Assembly: GCF_033954455.1 (NCBI RefSeq)
Contig: NZ_CP121473.1
Span: 2,466,501 to 2,530,500 of the forward strand
Source of the DNA: Thiorhodovibrio litoralis
GTDB taxonomy: Bacteria > Pseudomonadota > Gammaproteobacteria > Chromatiales > Chromatiaceae
Length of the DNA stretch: 64,000 nt
Reading direction: 5' to 3'
Made by a program: the position numbers and the translations under genes. Under the pieces are notes generated by a model. It made no database searches, had not been told where the DNA came from, and was given only the letters and a program-made list of their open reading frames with translations. Every line of letters begins with the position of its first letter. Position 1 is the first letter of the stretch. This document shows, one piece after another, positions 23,992-33,405 of this stretch.

Positions 23992-26511
23992 TCAGCCACT
24001 CGCCCGCAAGGCGCTGAGCGGCGGGCGTACCAGTGGTCTCCAGCTCGCCAGGGTGCCGGCCACTCCGATCAGCAACGCGCTGCCGGGCACGCCGATCAGC
24101 CACAGCCAGGGATCGAGGGTGTAGGGCAGGTCGAACACCTGGGTTGCCAGCAGCCAGCCGATCAGGGCGGCGAAGGCGCTGGCCAGCAAGCCGGCGAGCA
24201 GGCCCAGGGTGGTGAACTCAATGGCCAGGGCGCGCAGCAGGGGCGGGCGGGCGGCGCCGAGGGTGCGCAGCACGGCGTGCTCGGCACGACGGCTGCTCAG
24301 GCTTGCCTGAATGCCGGCGATCATCACCAGCAGCCCGGCAAGCAGGGTGAAGATGAAGACATATTCCACCGCGCGAATGCCCTGGTCGATTACCGTGCGC
24401 ACTTCGGTCAGCAGGGCGTCGGTGTCGATCAGCGTCAGACTGGGGAACTGGCCGAGCAGTTTTGGAATCCAGTCCTCGCGGCCGGGCGGCAGATAGAAGC
24501 TGGTGATGTAGGTGGCCGGCTGCTTGGCCAACGCGCCCGGCGGGGCGATGACAAAAAAGTTGACGTTAAAGCTGTCCCACTGCACCTCGCGCAGGCTGGT
24601 GACTGGACCGCTGACCTCCTGACCAGCGACCCAAAAGCTCAGGGTGTCGCCCAGGGCGATATTCAGGGTGTCGGCGATGCCTTCCTCGACTGAAAACTGC
24701 GCCGGTGCATCATCTCCGCTCCACCAGGTGCCGGCAAGGATGCGGTTATCGTCCTGCAGCGCGCTGGCATGGCTCAGGTTGAACTCGCGCCTGGCCAGGC
24801 GCTCGGCACGCGGGTTGTCGAAGGTCTCGGTCTCGATGTCGCGCGTGCCGATGGCTCTTAGGCGCCCGCGAATCATCGGGTAGATGCCGGAGGTCTCGAT
24901 ACCGGCCTCAACGAAAGCTGCGCGCAGCGCATCGACCTCGGTCGGCTGGATGTTGATCAAAAACCGATTGGGCGCGCCTTCCGGCAGACTGGCCTGCCAG
25001 TCGCGTAGCAAATCAACTCGCACCACGGCCAGCAGCAGCAGCGCTAGTAGGCCGATGCCGAAACCGCTCAGTTGCAGGATGGATTGCGCCGGGCGCCGGC
25101 CGATGCCCGCCAGACCCAGACGCCAGATGCCGCGCGCGTGCCGGGCGGCGATGCGTGCGCCCCACACCAGCAAAGCACCGAATCCCGCTAATGCTGCCAC
25201 GGCGCCGATCACCCCGCCGAGAACGCGCAGGGCAAGACCATTGTCTTCTGCCAGCCAGAACAACAGCACCGCCAGCGCTGCGACGGCCGCGGCGACGGCC
25301 AGCGCGAGCGATGCCGGTGGGGCGCCCAGATCGCGCCTGAGCACCCGCAGCGGCGGCACCCGTGAGAGCTGCACCAGCGGCGGCAGGGCAAAGCCGGCCA
25401 GCGCGATCAGGCCGGTGCCAAAACCCAGCACCAGCGGGCGCGGCGAGGCCGACGGCAGGCTGGTGCCGAACCAGTCCCCCAGAATCCACAGGAGCCCCTG
25501 CTGGGCCAGGTAGCCGAGCCCGGAGCCGAGGGTGCTGGCGATCAAGCCGAGCCCAAGCAGGCGCCAGAGAAAAAGACGCGTCAGCAACCCGCGCGGCGCA
25601 CCCAAACAGCGCATCACGGCAACCGCATCGGTTTGCTGATCGACAAAACGACGGCTGGCCAGCGCCACTGCGGCGCCGGCGACCAGCACAGTGGTCAGGG
25701 CTGCAAGATGCAGAAAGCGAGCCGCGCGGTCGGTGGCGGAGGCGAGCTCGGGGCGCGCGTCCTGGGCATTTTGCATCTCGGCATCGGGCGAGAGGCGCTC
25801 GCGCGCCCAGTCGGCGAAATCGCGCACAGCGGCAGGCGCGCCGGCGAACAGCAGGCGATAATCCACCCGGCTGGCCGGAGTGATGAGCCCGGTGGCAGGA
25901 AGGTCGGCAGCGGCGATCATCACCCTTGGTGCGATGTTGAAGAACCCGCCGGCGCGATCGGGCTCGTAGGCGATGATGGCGTCGATGGTGAAATCCTGCT
26001 CACCGAGCCGCAGCTTGTCGCCAAGCTGCAGGTCTAGGGTGTAAAGCAGTCTGGCCTCGACCCAGGCGCTGCCGGTTGGCGGACCGCTGTCGATTGCTTC
26101 GCTCGGGCCGTTTAGCTTGTTTTGAATGCGCAGGGTGCCGCGCAAGGGATATTCCGGGCTGACGGCCTTAGCCTGGACCAGCTGGGTCTTGTTGCCGGCC
26201 AGTACCACGCTGCGGAAGGTCGCGGTCTCGGCGGTTTTAATGTCTGCATCGCGTGCCTGAGTGCTGAAGGACGCCGCCACCGGACTGCTTGAGGCGATGA
26301 CCAGATCCGCGGCCAGCAACTCGCCGCCCTGGCGCTCGATGGCACCGGCGATGCGGTCGGTAAAGAACCCCACCGCGGTGACCGCCGCCACCGTCAGCAC
26401 CAGGGCTGCCACGAGTAGCCCAAGCTCGCCGCTGCGCCAGTCGCGCCCGAGCAGACGCAGCGCCAGGCGCCAGGTGTCGCGGCGAGGGGACTGGTGTGAC
26501 AGCGAAGGCAT
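23992..26511 (-). CDS. ybbP: YbbP-like ABC transporter permease
   Basis: An 839-residue FtsX/MacB-like permease. A membrane segment at about 29-50 (LGLLVAALVLTVAAVTAVGF) is followed by a large periplasmic domain, then groups of helices near 270-430 and 475-500, a second periplasmic domain, and three C-terminal helices. The duplicated FtsX layout of about 800 residues is that of E. coli YbbP. It starts on the stop codon of the ATPase gene (1-nt overlap), so the two form one transporter, and tesA lies divergently as in E. coli. The substrate is unknown; export of lipids or lysophospholipids has been suggested from the tesA link. Confidence 0.85.
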   Translation of the reverse strand: MPSLSHQSPRRDTWRLALRLLGRDWRSGELGLLVAALVLTVAAVTAVGFFTDRIAGAIERQGGELLAADLVIASSSPVAASFSTQARDADIKTAETATFRSVVLAGNKTQLVQAKAVSPEYPLRGTLRIQNKLNGPSEAIDSGPPTGSAWVEARLLYTLDLQLGDKLRLGEQDFTIDAIIAYEPDRAGGFFNIAPRVMIAAADLPATGLITPASRVDYRLLFAGAPAAVRDFADWARERLSPDAEMQNAQDARPELASATDRAARFLHLAALTTVLVAGAAVALASRRFVDQQTDAVAVMRCLGAPRGLLTRLFLWRLLGLGLIASTLGSGLGYLAQQGLLWILGDWFGTSLPSASPRPLVLGFGTGLIALAGFALPPLVQLSRVPPLRVLRRDLGAPPASLALAVAAAVAALAVLLFWLAEDNGLALRVLGGVIGAVAALAGFGALLVWGARIAARHARGIWRLGLAGIGRRPAQSILQLSGFGIGLLALLLLAVVRVDLLRDWQASLPEGAPNRFLINIQPTEVDALRAAFVEAGIETSGIYPMIRGRLRAIGTRDIETETFDNPRAERLARREFNLSHASALQDDNRILAGTWWSGDDAPAQFSVEEGIADTLNIALGDTLSFWVAGQEVSGPVTSLREVQWDSFNVNFFVIAPPGALAKQPATYITSFYLPPGREDWIPKLLGQFPSLTLIDTDALLTEVRTVIDQGIRAVEYVFIFTLLAGLLVMIAGIQASLSSRRAEHAVLRTLGAARPPLLRALAIEFTTLGLLAGLLASAFAALIGWLLATQVFDLPYTLDPWLWLIGVPGSALLIGVAGTLASWRPLVRPPLSALRASG

Positions 26512-27218
26512 CAGGCCAGCTCCTGCAGGCGTCCGTCCTGCATCCGCAAGCGGCGGTCGCAGCGCTCGGCGAGCGCCGGATCATGGGTGACCAGCACCAG
26601 CGCGGCACCGGCATCAGCGCGCAGTTTGAGCAGCAGATCGATGATGCGCTCGCCGGTCTCGGCATCGAGATTGCCGGTGGGCTCGTCGGCGAACAGAATG
26701 CGCGGTGCCGGCGCGAAGGCACGCGCGATCGCCACCCGCTGCTGCTCACCGCCGGAGAGCTGGCGCGGATAATGGCCGGCGCGCTCGCGCAAGCCCACGG
26801 CGGCAAGCGCCTCATCCGCGCGCCCGGTGGCATCCGGGTAATGCTCAGCGGCCAGCTCCAGCGGCAGCAGCACGTTTTCCCGCGCTGTCAGTGTTAGCAG
26901 CAGTTGAAAGCTCTGGAAAACAAAGCCCACCTGACCTTCGCGCAGGGCGGCGCGGCCGTCCTCGTCGAGCTGGGCGACAGGCTGACCGCAGAGCCAGATC
27001 TCACCGGCGCTGGGGCTGTCGAGGCCCGCAAGCAACCCGAGCAAGGTTGATTTACCCGACCCCGAGGCGCCAAGAATGGCTACTGCTTCGCGAGGCGCGA
27101 CATCCAGGTCCAAAGCGCGCAAAATGTTGAGTGCTCCTTGCGGGCCTTGCAGGTTTTTTTCGACCGCGAGCGCGCGGCAAAGCGGCGGCGCTTGCGTGAG
27201 AGTGTCAGATTCCGTCAT
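26511..27218 (-). CDS. ybbA: YbbA-like ABC transporter ATP-binding protein
   Basis: An ATPase of 235 residues of the LolD/MacB type. Walker A is GASGSGKSTLLGLLAG, the Q-loop region is VGFVFQSFQLL, the signature is LSGGEQQRVAIARAF and Walker B is ILFADEPTGNLD, followed by the D-loop and VTHD switch. Partner of the adjacent permease. Its start is 29 nt from the divergent tesA start, so the two promoters share a very short region. Confidence 0.9.
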   Translation of the reverse strand: MTESDTLTQAPPLCRALAVEKNLQGPQGALNILRALDLDVAPREAVAILGASGSGKSTLLGLLAGLDSPSAGEIWLCGQPVAQLDEDGRAALREGQVGFVFQSFQLLLTLTARENVLLPLELAAEHYPDATGRADEALAAVGLRERAGHYPRQLSGGEQQRVAIARAFAPAPRILFADEPTGNLDAETGERIIDLLLKLRADAGAALVLVTHDPALAERCDRRLRMQDGRLQELA

Positions 27219-27247
27219 GCTTGTTTTAGTCAGGGTTTGTTGGCGAG

Positions 27248-28111
27248 ATGAAGATTCACAGCAATTGCCGAATGAGCGTGAATGGCAAAAAGTTACTGTC
27301 CACGGCAGCCGAAACTGGGGCTGTCAGGGGGCTTGGCCTATCGAATACCCCGACCTGGGCATTCGGGGTGTTGTTGTTCGTCTTTCTCATGGCAGTCAGT
27401 GTTGCTCGCCCGTGTCCTGCGGCCGAGCCGCTCAACCTGCTGATCCTCGGCGACAGCCTGAGCGCGGCTTACGGGCTGCATGTTGATGACGGTTGGGTCG
27501 CCTTGCTTGGGCAGCGACTGCGCGAGCAACAGGATCGCGCTCTGGGTGCCGCGCCTGCTGTGGTGATAACCAATGCCAGCATTTCAGGCGAAACCACCGC
27601 GGGTGGGCTCGAGCGCCTGCCCGACCTGCTTGCTGAGCATCAGCCGAATGCGGTGATGATCGCGCTTGGCGCCAATGATGGTTTGCGCGGCTTTCCGCTT
27701 CAGGATATCGAGGACCGGCTGGTGCGGCTGGTTGAGACGGCGCGCGCTGCCGACGCCGAGGTGCTGCTGCTGGGTGTTCGCCTGCCACCCAACTACGGTG
27801 CGGCCTACAGCGAGGGCTTTCAACGGCTCTTTGCCGCAGTGGCCGAGCGGACGGGGGTCGCGCTGGTGCCGCGCATGCTTGAGGGCGTTTCCGAGCGCTG
27901 GGATCTGATGCAGTCTGATGGCCTGCATCCCACCGCAGCGGCACAGCCGCTGATTCTGGATCATCTCTGGCCGTCCGTGCAGGCACTGCTGGGCGCAGCG
28001 TCGGGCGAGTCCGCCATTGGCCTTCCGCGACATTTTAAGAGTACCGCGCTGGCTGATCCCCAAGCGGGTTCTAGCCGATATGAGGGAATTTCCCATGCGC
28101 CTTGGAATTGA
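27248..28111 (+). CDS. tesA: Arylesterase/lysophospholipase TesA
   Basis: An SGNH hydrolase of 287 residues. A membrane or signal segment (AFGVLLFVFLMAVSVARP) is followed by block I ILGDSLSAAYG (nucleophile Ser), block II GETTAGGL, block III LGANDGLRG and block V DGLHPTAAAQ with the catalytic Asp and His. The enzyme cleaves thioesters and lysophospholipids in the periplasm. The N-terminus is long; one of the internal ATGs could be the true start. The last 17 nt overlap the next gene. The divergent arrangement with ybbAP matches E. coli. Confidence 0.85.
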   Translation: MKIHSNCRMSVNGKKLLSTAAETGAVRGLGLSNTPTWAFGVLLFVFLMAVSVARPCPAAEPLNLLILGDSLSAAYGLHVDDGWVALLGQRLREQQDRALGAAPAVVITNASISGETTAGGLERLPDLLAEHQPNAVMIALGANDGLRGFPLQDIEDRLVRLVETARAADAEVLLLGVRLPPNYGAAYSEGFQRLFAAVAERTGVALVPRMLEGVSERWDLMQSDGLHPTAAAQPLILDHLWPSVQALLGAASGESAIGLPRHFKSTALADPQAGSSRYEGISHAPWN

Positions 28112-29300
28112 CCAACTGCTCAGCACCCCCGAGTTACGTGCCGAGCTGCGCGAGCGGCGGGTGGCACTGCTTGGGCACTCCGCTTCGGTCAACCACGTCG
28201 GGCGTCATACGCTCGATGCGCTGATCACAGTTGGCGCGGTTGATGTGGTCGCTGCCTTCGGCCCGCAGCACGGCATGCGCGGGGATAAGCAGGACAACAT
28301 GATCGAGTCCGATGATTACGTCGATCCGGTCTATGGCATCCCGGTTTTCAGCCTCTACGGGCAGGTGCGCTACCCAACCGAGGAGATGCTGGCCAGCTTC
28401 GACCTGCTACTGGTCGATCTGCAGGACATTGGCACCCGGATCTATACCTATGTAACCACGCTCGCCAACATGCTGAGTGCTTGTGCCGGAAAGGGTAAGA
28501 GCGTCTGGGTGCTGGATCGGCCCAATCCAGCTGGCCGCCCGATTGAGGGCGCGCTGCTGCAGCCTGGCTGGGAGAGCTTCGTCGGTGCCGGGCGCCTGCC
28601 GATGCGCCATGGTCTCACCTTCGGTGAGCTGGCGCGTTGGTTCGTCGCTGAGCGTGACCTGGACCTTGATCTGCGCGTGATCCCCATGGATGGCTACGAC
28701 CCGCAGGCCGCGCCCGGCTGCGGCTGGCCGCGCGACGAGATCCCCTGGGTCAACCCCAGCCCCAATGCCTCTTCGCTCAACATGGCGCGCGTTTTCCCGG
28801 GCACCGTGCTGATTGAAGGCACCCATCTGTCGGAAGGGCGGGGCACCACCATTCCGCTTGAAGTGGTAGGCGCGCCTGGCCTCAATGTCTGCGCGCTTCT
28901 CAAGCGCATGGAGAGCTTGGCCGCGTCCTGGATGGACGGCTGCCTGGTGCGCTGCTGCACTTTTGCGCCCATGTTCCAGAAGCACGCCGGCACCCTCTGC
29001 CAAGGCATTCAAATTCACACCGACAGCGCCCATTATGGGCATGAGCGGTTTCGCCCCTATCGGCTGGTGGCCCTGTTCCTGAAAGCCCTGCGTCTTGAGC
29101 GACCGGACGAGCCGATCTGGCGCGATTTCCCCTACGAATACGAGGCGGAGCGCCTCGCCATCGATCTGATCGACGGCGGCACCGGCCTGCGCACCTGGGT
29201 TGATGATCCCGAGGCCGAGCCGGGCGATCTCGACTCCCGTCTGCAGGCGGACGAGGCCCAGTGGCGCGAGGCACGGCAGCCTTTTCTGCTTTATCCTTAA
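28095..29300 (+). CDS. DUF1343 (NamZ-like) exo-muramidase
   Basis: A protein of 401 residues from MRLGIDQLL, the usual family start; in-frame ATGs upstream overlap tesA further. Family motifs are VALLGHSASVNHVGRHT, FGPQHGMRG, DLLLVDLQDIGTRIYTYVT, WVLDRPNPAGRP, PWVNPSPNASSLNMARVFPG and LSEGRGTTIPLEVVGAP. DUF1343 includes NamZ, which removes terminal N-acetylmuramic acid in cell wall recycling. No signal peptide is seen with this start, so a cytoplasmic role is likely. It overlaps tesA by 17 nt, pointing to co-transcription. Confidence 0.8.
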   Translation: MRLGIDQLLSTPELRAELRERRVALLGHSASVNHVGRHTLDALITVGAVDVVAAFGPQHGMRGDKQDNMIESDDYVDPVYGIPVFSLYGQVRYPTEEMLASFDLLLVDLQDIGTRIYTYVTTLANMLSACAGKGKSVWVLDRPNPAGRPIEGALLQPGWESFVGAGRLPMRHGLTFGELARWFVAERDLDLDLRVIPMDGYDPQAAPGCGWPRDEIPWVNPSPNASSLNMARVFPGTVLIEGTHLSEGRGTTIPLEVVGAPGLNVCALLKRMESLAASWMDGCLVRCCTFAPMFQKHAGTLCQGIQIHTDSAHYGHERFRPYRLVALFLKALRLERPDEPIWRDFPYEYEAERLAIDLIDGGTGLRTWVDDPEAEPGDLDSRLQADEAQWREARQPFLLYP

Positions 29301-29380
29301 GGATTCGCCCAACTATCGAACCAGTTTCTCGACCTGATACCCAACCTAATTACCGAACATTACTGCCCAAGCAACGATCC

Positions 29381-29410
29381 GCGTGAATGGCTATTGCGTG
29401 AATGGCTATT
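29381..29410. repeat. 15-bp tandem duplication
   Basis: GCGTGAATGGCTATT occurs twice head to tail (29381-29395 and 29396-29410) in the spacer before hisB. Perfect identity suggests a recent slippage event. No coding or known regulatory meaning seen. Confidence 0.8.
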
Positions 29411-29477
29411 GGCCTAAGCGCTCACAATCTCCACCGCGCAATTCGTCGCACGAGCACCGTCCTCTGGAAATCTTGTC

Positions 29478-30104
29478 ATGAGCGAGTCCGATCCCTCCAA
29501 AGCCCTGATCACCGCCCCGCGCACCGCCGAGGTCACGCGTCAAACGGCCGAGACCGAGGTGCGCATCGCGCTCAACCTCGACGGCGTCGGGCAGTCCGCC
29601 ATCGCCACAGGCGTGCCATTTCTCGATCACATGCTCGATCAGGTCGCCCGGCATGGCCTGATTGACCTTAGCATTGCCGCGCGCGGCGACCTGCACATCG
29701 ACGCCCACCACACGGTCGAGGACGTCGGCATTACGCTCGGCCAAGCGCTGAAACAAGCCCTGGGCGACAAGCGCGGCATCAACCGCTACGGCCACTCCTA
29801 TGCGCCCTTGGACGAAGCCCTGTCGCGCGTGGTGATCGACCTGTCCGGCCGGCCCGGCCTGACCTATCAAGTGGCTTTCACCCGCGCGCGCATCGGCGAC
29901 TTCGACGTGGATCTGTTTCAGGAATTCTTCCAGGGCCTGGTGAATCATGCCGCCCTGACGCTGCACATCGACAACCTGCGCGGCATTAACGCCCATCATC
30001 AGGCGGAGACGGTGTTCAAAGCCCTCGGGCGCGCCCTGCGCATGGCGCTCGAGCCCGACCCGCGTATGGCGGGAAGGCTGCCGTCGACCAAAGAGCAGCT
30101 TTAG
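29478..30104 (+). CDS. hisB: Imidazoleglycerol-phosphate dehydratase
   Basis: Histidine biosynthesis enzyme of 208 residues that dehydrates imidazoleglycerol phosphate. Metal-binding motifs are clear: [26 protein letters not shown], then [15 protein letters not shown] and [17 protein letters not shown]. The monofunctional form lacks the phosphatase domain of the E. coli enzyme. It stands away from other his genes here: its neighbours are a NamZ-like gene upstream and a cNMP-binding protein downstream, whereas hisB is often next to hisH. Confidence 0.95.
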   Translation: MSESDPSKALITAPRTAEVTRQTAETEVRIALNLDGVGQSAIATGVPFLDHMLDQVARHGLIDLSIAARGDLHIDAHHTVEDVGITLGQALKQALGDKRGINRYGHSYAPLDEALSRVVIDLSGRPGLTYQVAFTRARIGDFDVDLFQEFFQGLVNHAALTLHIDNLRGINAHHQAETVFKALGRALRMALEPDPRMAGRLPSTKEQL

Positions 30105-30152
30105 CCCGATGCCGCGGCTAACCGGTTTTTGTTGTTAAAGATTGAGGTATCT

Positions 30153-30641
30153 ATGATGACTGCGAAAGACGACTTCGCCTCCCTGCGCCGCTCGCCGCTG
30201 ACGGCCAATCTCGACGACGATCAGGTGCGCGCCCTCGCTGGCATTGCCTGTTGTCGGCGGCTTGAGGACCAGGAGATTCTGATTCAGGAGGGTCGCGTCG
30301 ACAACAGCCTGCATATCATCACCGCGGGTGCGCTGGCCGTCACCCGTGATCTCGGCCGCGGCGAGTTCACCACCATCCATGTGCTGCGCGCCGGCGACAT
30401 GGCAGGCGAGATGGGCTTTATCAGCGGGCGGCCCCACACCGCCTCGCTGCGCTCGCTCGGCATGACGCAGGTGTGCAGCATCGAGCGCGAGGCCTTCGAG
30501 TCCCTGCTGCTTGACTATCCGTGGATGGTCTACCGGGTGATGCAGAACATCGTCCAGGTCGGCCAGGACATTCTGCGGCGCATGAACTCGCAATATGTGG
30601 AGCTGACCAAGTACATCCATACCTCTCATGCCCTCTATTGA
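30153..30641 (+). CDS. Cyclic nucleotide-binding domain protein
   Basis: A protein of 162 residues from the ATG at 30153, which follows GAGGT. One CNB domain spans about 15-130: DQEILIQEGRVDNSLHIITA, then GALAVTR, LRAGDMAGEMGFISGRPHTA and SLRSLG. The phosphate-binding cassette region reads GEMGFISGRPHTAS, close to the Crp family pattern. There is no DNA-binding HTH after it, only a helix (VMQNIVQVGQDILRRM), so it is probably a sensor or partner subunit rather than a transcription factor. Ligand unknown. Confidence 0.8.
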   Translation: MMTAKDDFASLRRSPLTANLDDDQVRALAGIACCRRLEDQEILIQEGRVDNSLHIITAGALAVTRDLGRGEFTTIHVLRAGDMAGEMGFISGRPHTASLRSLGMTQVCSIEREAFESLLLDYPWMVYRVMQNIVQVGQDILRRMNSQYVELTKYIHTSHALY

Positions 30642-30704
30642 GTTTGCGGATGTTGATTGTCAGACGAGCGTCCATCATGGCAGCAGAGGGGCCGGTTGCT
30701 CTCA

Positions 30705-32117
30705 ATGAGAATTCTGATTGTTTCGGCGTATTTCCCGCCGCTCAATTCCATTGCCTCTCTGCGACCCTACACCTGGGCGAAATACTGGTCACAAGCCGGT
30801 CATGATGTCAGCGTATTGACGACGGAAAAAGCGCCATCAGTCTCAGACCTCCAGCTGGTTCTCGATGATTCAGTCAAGTGCCTTGAAGTACCGATTCCCG
30901 AACTGGCCTTATTGAAGCGATTCAAAGCTCCGGAAGACACGCGCCGTGCGGTCACTCAAGGCGCCGCGGAAGAACATAGCAACAGCGTTCCCGCTGAAAA
31001 AGCGCATTTGTGGAGAAGCCTCAAAGTTTCCGTTACCCGCCCGCTTGACAGATTCCGTAAGTCTCGCGGCATATTCCTGACCGCTCGGATGCCGGACCAC
31101 CATGATTTATGGATCAAACCGGCATTCAGGGCGGTCGCTCAGACGCATTGGGATCTGGTGGTCAGCACCTATGGTCCATACGCCTGTCACCTTGTGGCAA
31201 TGCGACTTAAGCAACGCCGGCGCGCGAATTACTGGATCGCCGACTTCCGCGATATGTGGACGCAGAATCATATCTTTCCCGGTCTTTGGCCTTTTACTCA
31301 CGTGGAGGAATGGCTAGAGCGGCGAGTGTTACGAACCGCCGATGCCGTGACAACAGTCAGCGCTGGGCTCGCCCGCCAGATAGAAAGTAAGCACGGGTGC
31401 AAAGCGCATGTCATCGAAAATGGCTTTGACCCGGATGATTATCGGGAATTGTCGCCAGTGCGAGCTTTTCCGCAGGACGAAAAATTTCGGATTCTCTATA
31501 CCGGAACCCTCTATCCTGGCAGGCAGGATCCGGCCCCGCTTTTCCAAGCAATCAACGAGCTAAGACGCGAGGGCTTCGCGCAGGCAAATCGGTTGCGTGT
31601 GATTTTTGCCGGTTCACGGCTGGATAATATCGATTCTCTCGCAAAGCAGAACCAAGTATCCGATCTGGTCGAGTGCAATGGGCTAGTCCCACGGGACCGT
31701 GCGCTAAGAATGCAGCGCGACGCTGACCTGCTGCTATTCCCTGAGTTCGACGCCGGCAGGCGTGAAGGCATACTCACTGGAAAGCTGTTTGAATACCTTG
31801 CATCAGGAACTGACATTCTCGGAATCGGCATCGAACCGCATTCAGAGGTTGGCCTCATTATCCGGAAATATGACAGCGGTGATTTTTTTGGAGCAGATTC
31901 TTCAGCGATTGGAGCTTTCTTGATAGGCAGGTTAAGTAATAGCAATCAAGAGATTAAACGCGACCTTAACCAACGTCGCGCCGAGCTTGCGCAAGAATAC
32001 GGGCGGGATGTGCTTGCGGCAAGGATGTTAGCGCTGTGCCCTGTCACGACCAATGAATTGGGGTCATTGGCGAGTCTAAATCGCAAATTTGGATGGCGAT
32101 CTCGACATATGTATTAG
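30705..32117 (+). CDS. Glycosyltransferase family 4, C-terminus replaced by an IS remnant
   Basis: A protein of 470 residues from MRILIVSAYFPPLNSIA, the typical nucleotide-sugar transferase opening. GT-B features include WIADFRDMWTQNHIFP, ADAVTTVSAGLARQI, IENGFDPDDY, RILYTGTLYPGRQD and the donor-site stretch REGILTGKLFEYLASG. It would transfer a sugar to a surface glycan. From 32078 the frame runs into a 224-bp IS4 remnant, so the last 13 or so residues (ending RSRHMY) are encoded by IS DNA and the original end is lost. The fold appears complete before that point. No other polysaccharide genes are adjacent. Confidence 0.8.
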   Translation: MRILIVSAYFPPLNSIASLRPYTWAKYWSQAGHDVSVLTTEKAPSVSDLQLVLDDSVKCLEVPIPELALLKRFKAPEDTRRAVTQGAAEEHSNSVPAEKAHLWRSLKVSVTRPLDRFRKSRGIFLTARMPDHHDLWIKPAFRAVAQTHWDLVVSTYGPYACHLVAMRLKQRRRANYWIADFRDMWTQNHIFPGLWPFTHVEEWLERRVLRTADAVTTVSAGLARQIESKHGCKAHVIENGFDPDDYRELSPVRAFPQDEKFRILYTGTLYPGRQDPAPLFQAINELRREGFAQANRLRVIFAGSRLDNIDSLAKQNQVSDLVECNGLVPRDRALRMQRDADLLLFPEFDAGRREGILTGKLFEYLASGTDILGIGIEPHSEVGLIIRKYDSGDFFGADSSAIGAFLIGRLSNSNQEIKRDLNQRRAELAQEYGRDVLAARMLALCPVTTNELGSLASLNRKFGWRSRHMY

Positions 32118-32301
32118 TAGCAATTGTAAAGAAACGATTGAATATCAATGAAAGTCTGTATAATTTGCTACAGGTTCTGAGCCTGACGTTGTTCGAGCGT
32201 GTGCATATAAATCAATTACTTAACCATGTTTCCGTCAAATACACGGATCAGTAAAACGCTAAGCAATTGAATTTAATCGATTAAACGTTGGGGCACTTGT
32301 G
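32078..32301 (+). mobile_element. Remnant of the IS4-family element (right end)
   Basis: This stretch aligns without gaps to 14497-14720 of the complete IS, the same 224-bp length, with roughly ten substitutions by eye. It includes the end of the transposase gene and a mutated terminal repeat (GGGGCACTTGTG instead of GGGACACTAGTG). The rest of the element is missing, and so is any target duplication. It forms the present 3' end of the glycosyltransferase gene. The following 160 nt to 32463 show nothing recognisable. Confidence 0.85.
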
Positions 32302-32463
32302 ACTATTAGTACTAATGACATTGCTTTGATGGCAAGCTTGATTTTCTCGCCGAAGAAGCGTTGAAAGAATGTAAAGCCGGCCAGGCAAGAGAAATTTGAA
32401 GCATTACGCATCAAGCCTGTTTTGGCATTGCTTTACCTAGTTTGCTCTGCGTGCGACTGGTTC

Positions 32464-32922
32464 TCAGTCGGGCGTCAGCATGCCTTTCACCACCAGGTCA
32501 GTCAGGCTGACGATGCCAATGACTTCGCTGTTTTCGACCACCGGTGCGCGGGAGAGGTTGAAGCGGTCTAGCAGGCGCGCGCAATAGCGGATGTCCATCT
32601 CGGGTGGGACGCTCAGCAGAGGTTTGGACATGATCTCGTAGATGTTCACCCGCTCGGCGGAGCGATCTTGGGCGAGGACTTTGCGGGCGATGTCTGACAT
32701 CAGCACCATGCCGTATTCGTCATCGGGGTGGCGCTTTTTGACGATCAGGCATTTGGTTTCGACATGGAGCATCTGTGCCAGGGCATCGGCGACGGTTTCC
32801 ATGCCGTCGACGATATCGAACTGACGTTTCATGACGTCGCGCACGCGTATCGTGGCCATGCCAGGGGGACGCGAGTCGGGTTCCAGCGGGAGGGGATCGG
32901 TGTTGGTATCTGTCACGGTCAA
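32464..32922 (-). CDS. CBS-domain pair protein
   Basis: A protein of 152 residues with two CBS motifs: IRVRDVMKRQFDIVDGMETV, DALAQMLHV and then IYEIMSKPLLSVPPEMDIRY, with SRAPVVENSEVIGIVSLTDL closing the second. CBS pairs bind adenine nucleotides and control partner proteins. The start overlaps the PII-like gene by 4 nt, so the two are coupled. Downstream position in the DUF1538 cluster suggests that it regulates that transporter. Confidence 0.85.
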   Translation of the reverse strand: MTVTDTNTDPLPLEPDSRPPGMATIRVRDVMKRQFDIVDGMETVADALAQMLHVETKCLIVKKRHPDDEYGMVLMSDIARKVLAQDRSAERVNIYEIMSKPLLSVPPEMDIRYCARLLDRFNLSRAPVVENSEVIGIVSLTDLVVKGMLTPD

Positions 32923-33269
32923 ATCTCTTTTTCGACGGTTTCAATCAGACGCTCGACCTGATGTCGAACGCCAACGGCGTCCTCGACATCGATCTGGAAG
33001 GCGATGCCGCAGCCGGGTTTGTCCTCAAAGCGGGCGACCTCGCTAATGGTTTCGAGAATCTTGCGGCTCAGATGTTCTTCAACCAAGAGGAGCAGCAGGT
33101 CGCGGGGGGCATCGAGCGTCAGCCCGAAAAAGGTCTTCTGCTGCTCGACGCCTTCGCCGCGCGCCTGGCTGATGACAGTCGAGCCAGTGGCCCCGGCATG
33201 GCGTGCGGCTTTTAGCACTTTTTCGGTTTCGGCGCTCTGTACCAGGGCGATGATCAGTTTGAAATGCAT
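32919..33269 (-). CDS. PII-like signalling protein
   Basis: A protein of 116 residues with the ferredoxin-like PII pattern: FKLIIALVQSAETEKVLKAA, then RHAGATGSTVISQARGEGVE, a T-loop region (QQKTFFGLTL) and LLLLLVEEHLSRKILETISE. The canonical uridylylation Tyr of GlnB is not evident, so it is a PII-like rather than a true nitrogen regulator. PII proteins trimerise and gate membrane transporters in response to nucleotides. It sits between the DUF1538 genes and the CBS gene on one strand. Confidence 0.75.
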   Translation of the reverse strand: MHFKLIIALVQSAETEKVLKAARHAGATGSTVISQARGEGVEQQKTFFGLTLDAPRDLLLLLVEEHLSRKILETISEVARFEDKPGCGIAFQIDVEDAVGVRHQVERLIETVEKEI

Positions 33270-33320
33270 GGCTGTTGGACTCGCATTGTCATTGGGGCTT
33301 AGTGTTTGTTGAGTTGCCTG

Positions 33321-33376
33321 CGCCAGTCAAGTAGCTTCAGTCAAGCAACGCCAGTCAAGCAGCGCCAGTTAAAAGG
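33321..33376. repeat. Four 14-bp tandem repeats
   Basis: Units CGCCAGTCAAGTAG, CTTCAGTCAAGCAA, CGCCAGTCAAGCAG and CGCCAGTTAAAAGG follow one another exactly every 14 bp from 33321. They lie in the 136-nt gap between the DUF1538 stop (33406) and the PII-like start (33269), inside the apparent operon. They could be a slippage array or a regulatory site on DNA or mRNA. Confidence 0.75.
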
Positions 33377-33405
33377 CTGCGCATTGTGGTGAAGCACAAG
33401 AGGCA

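Noticed and set aside
32302-32463. Possible further gene remnant after the IS4 fossil
   Set aside because: No frame or repeat with a recognisable match could be found in 160 nt.
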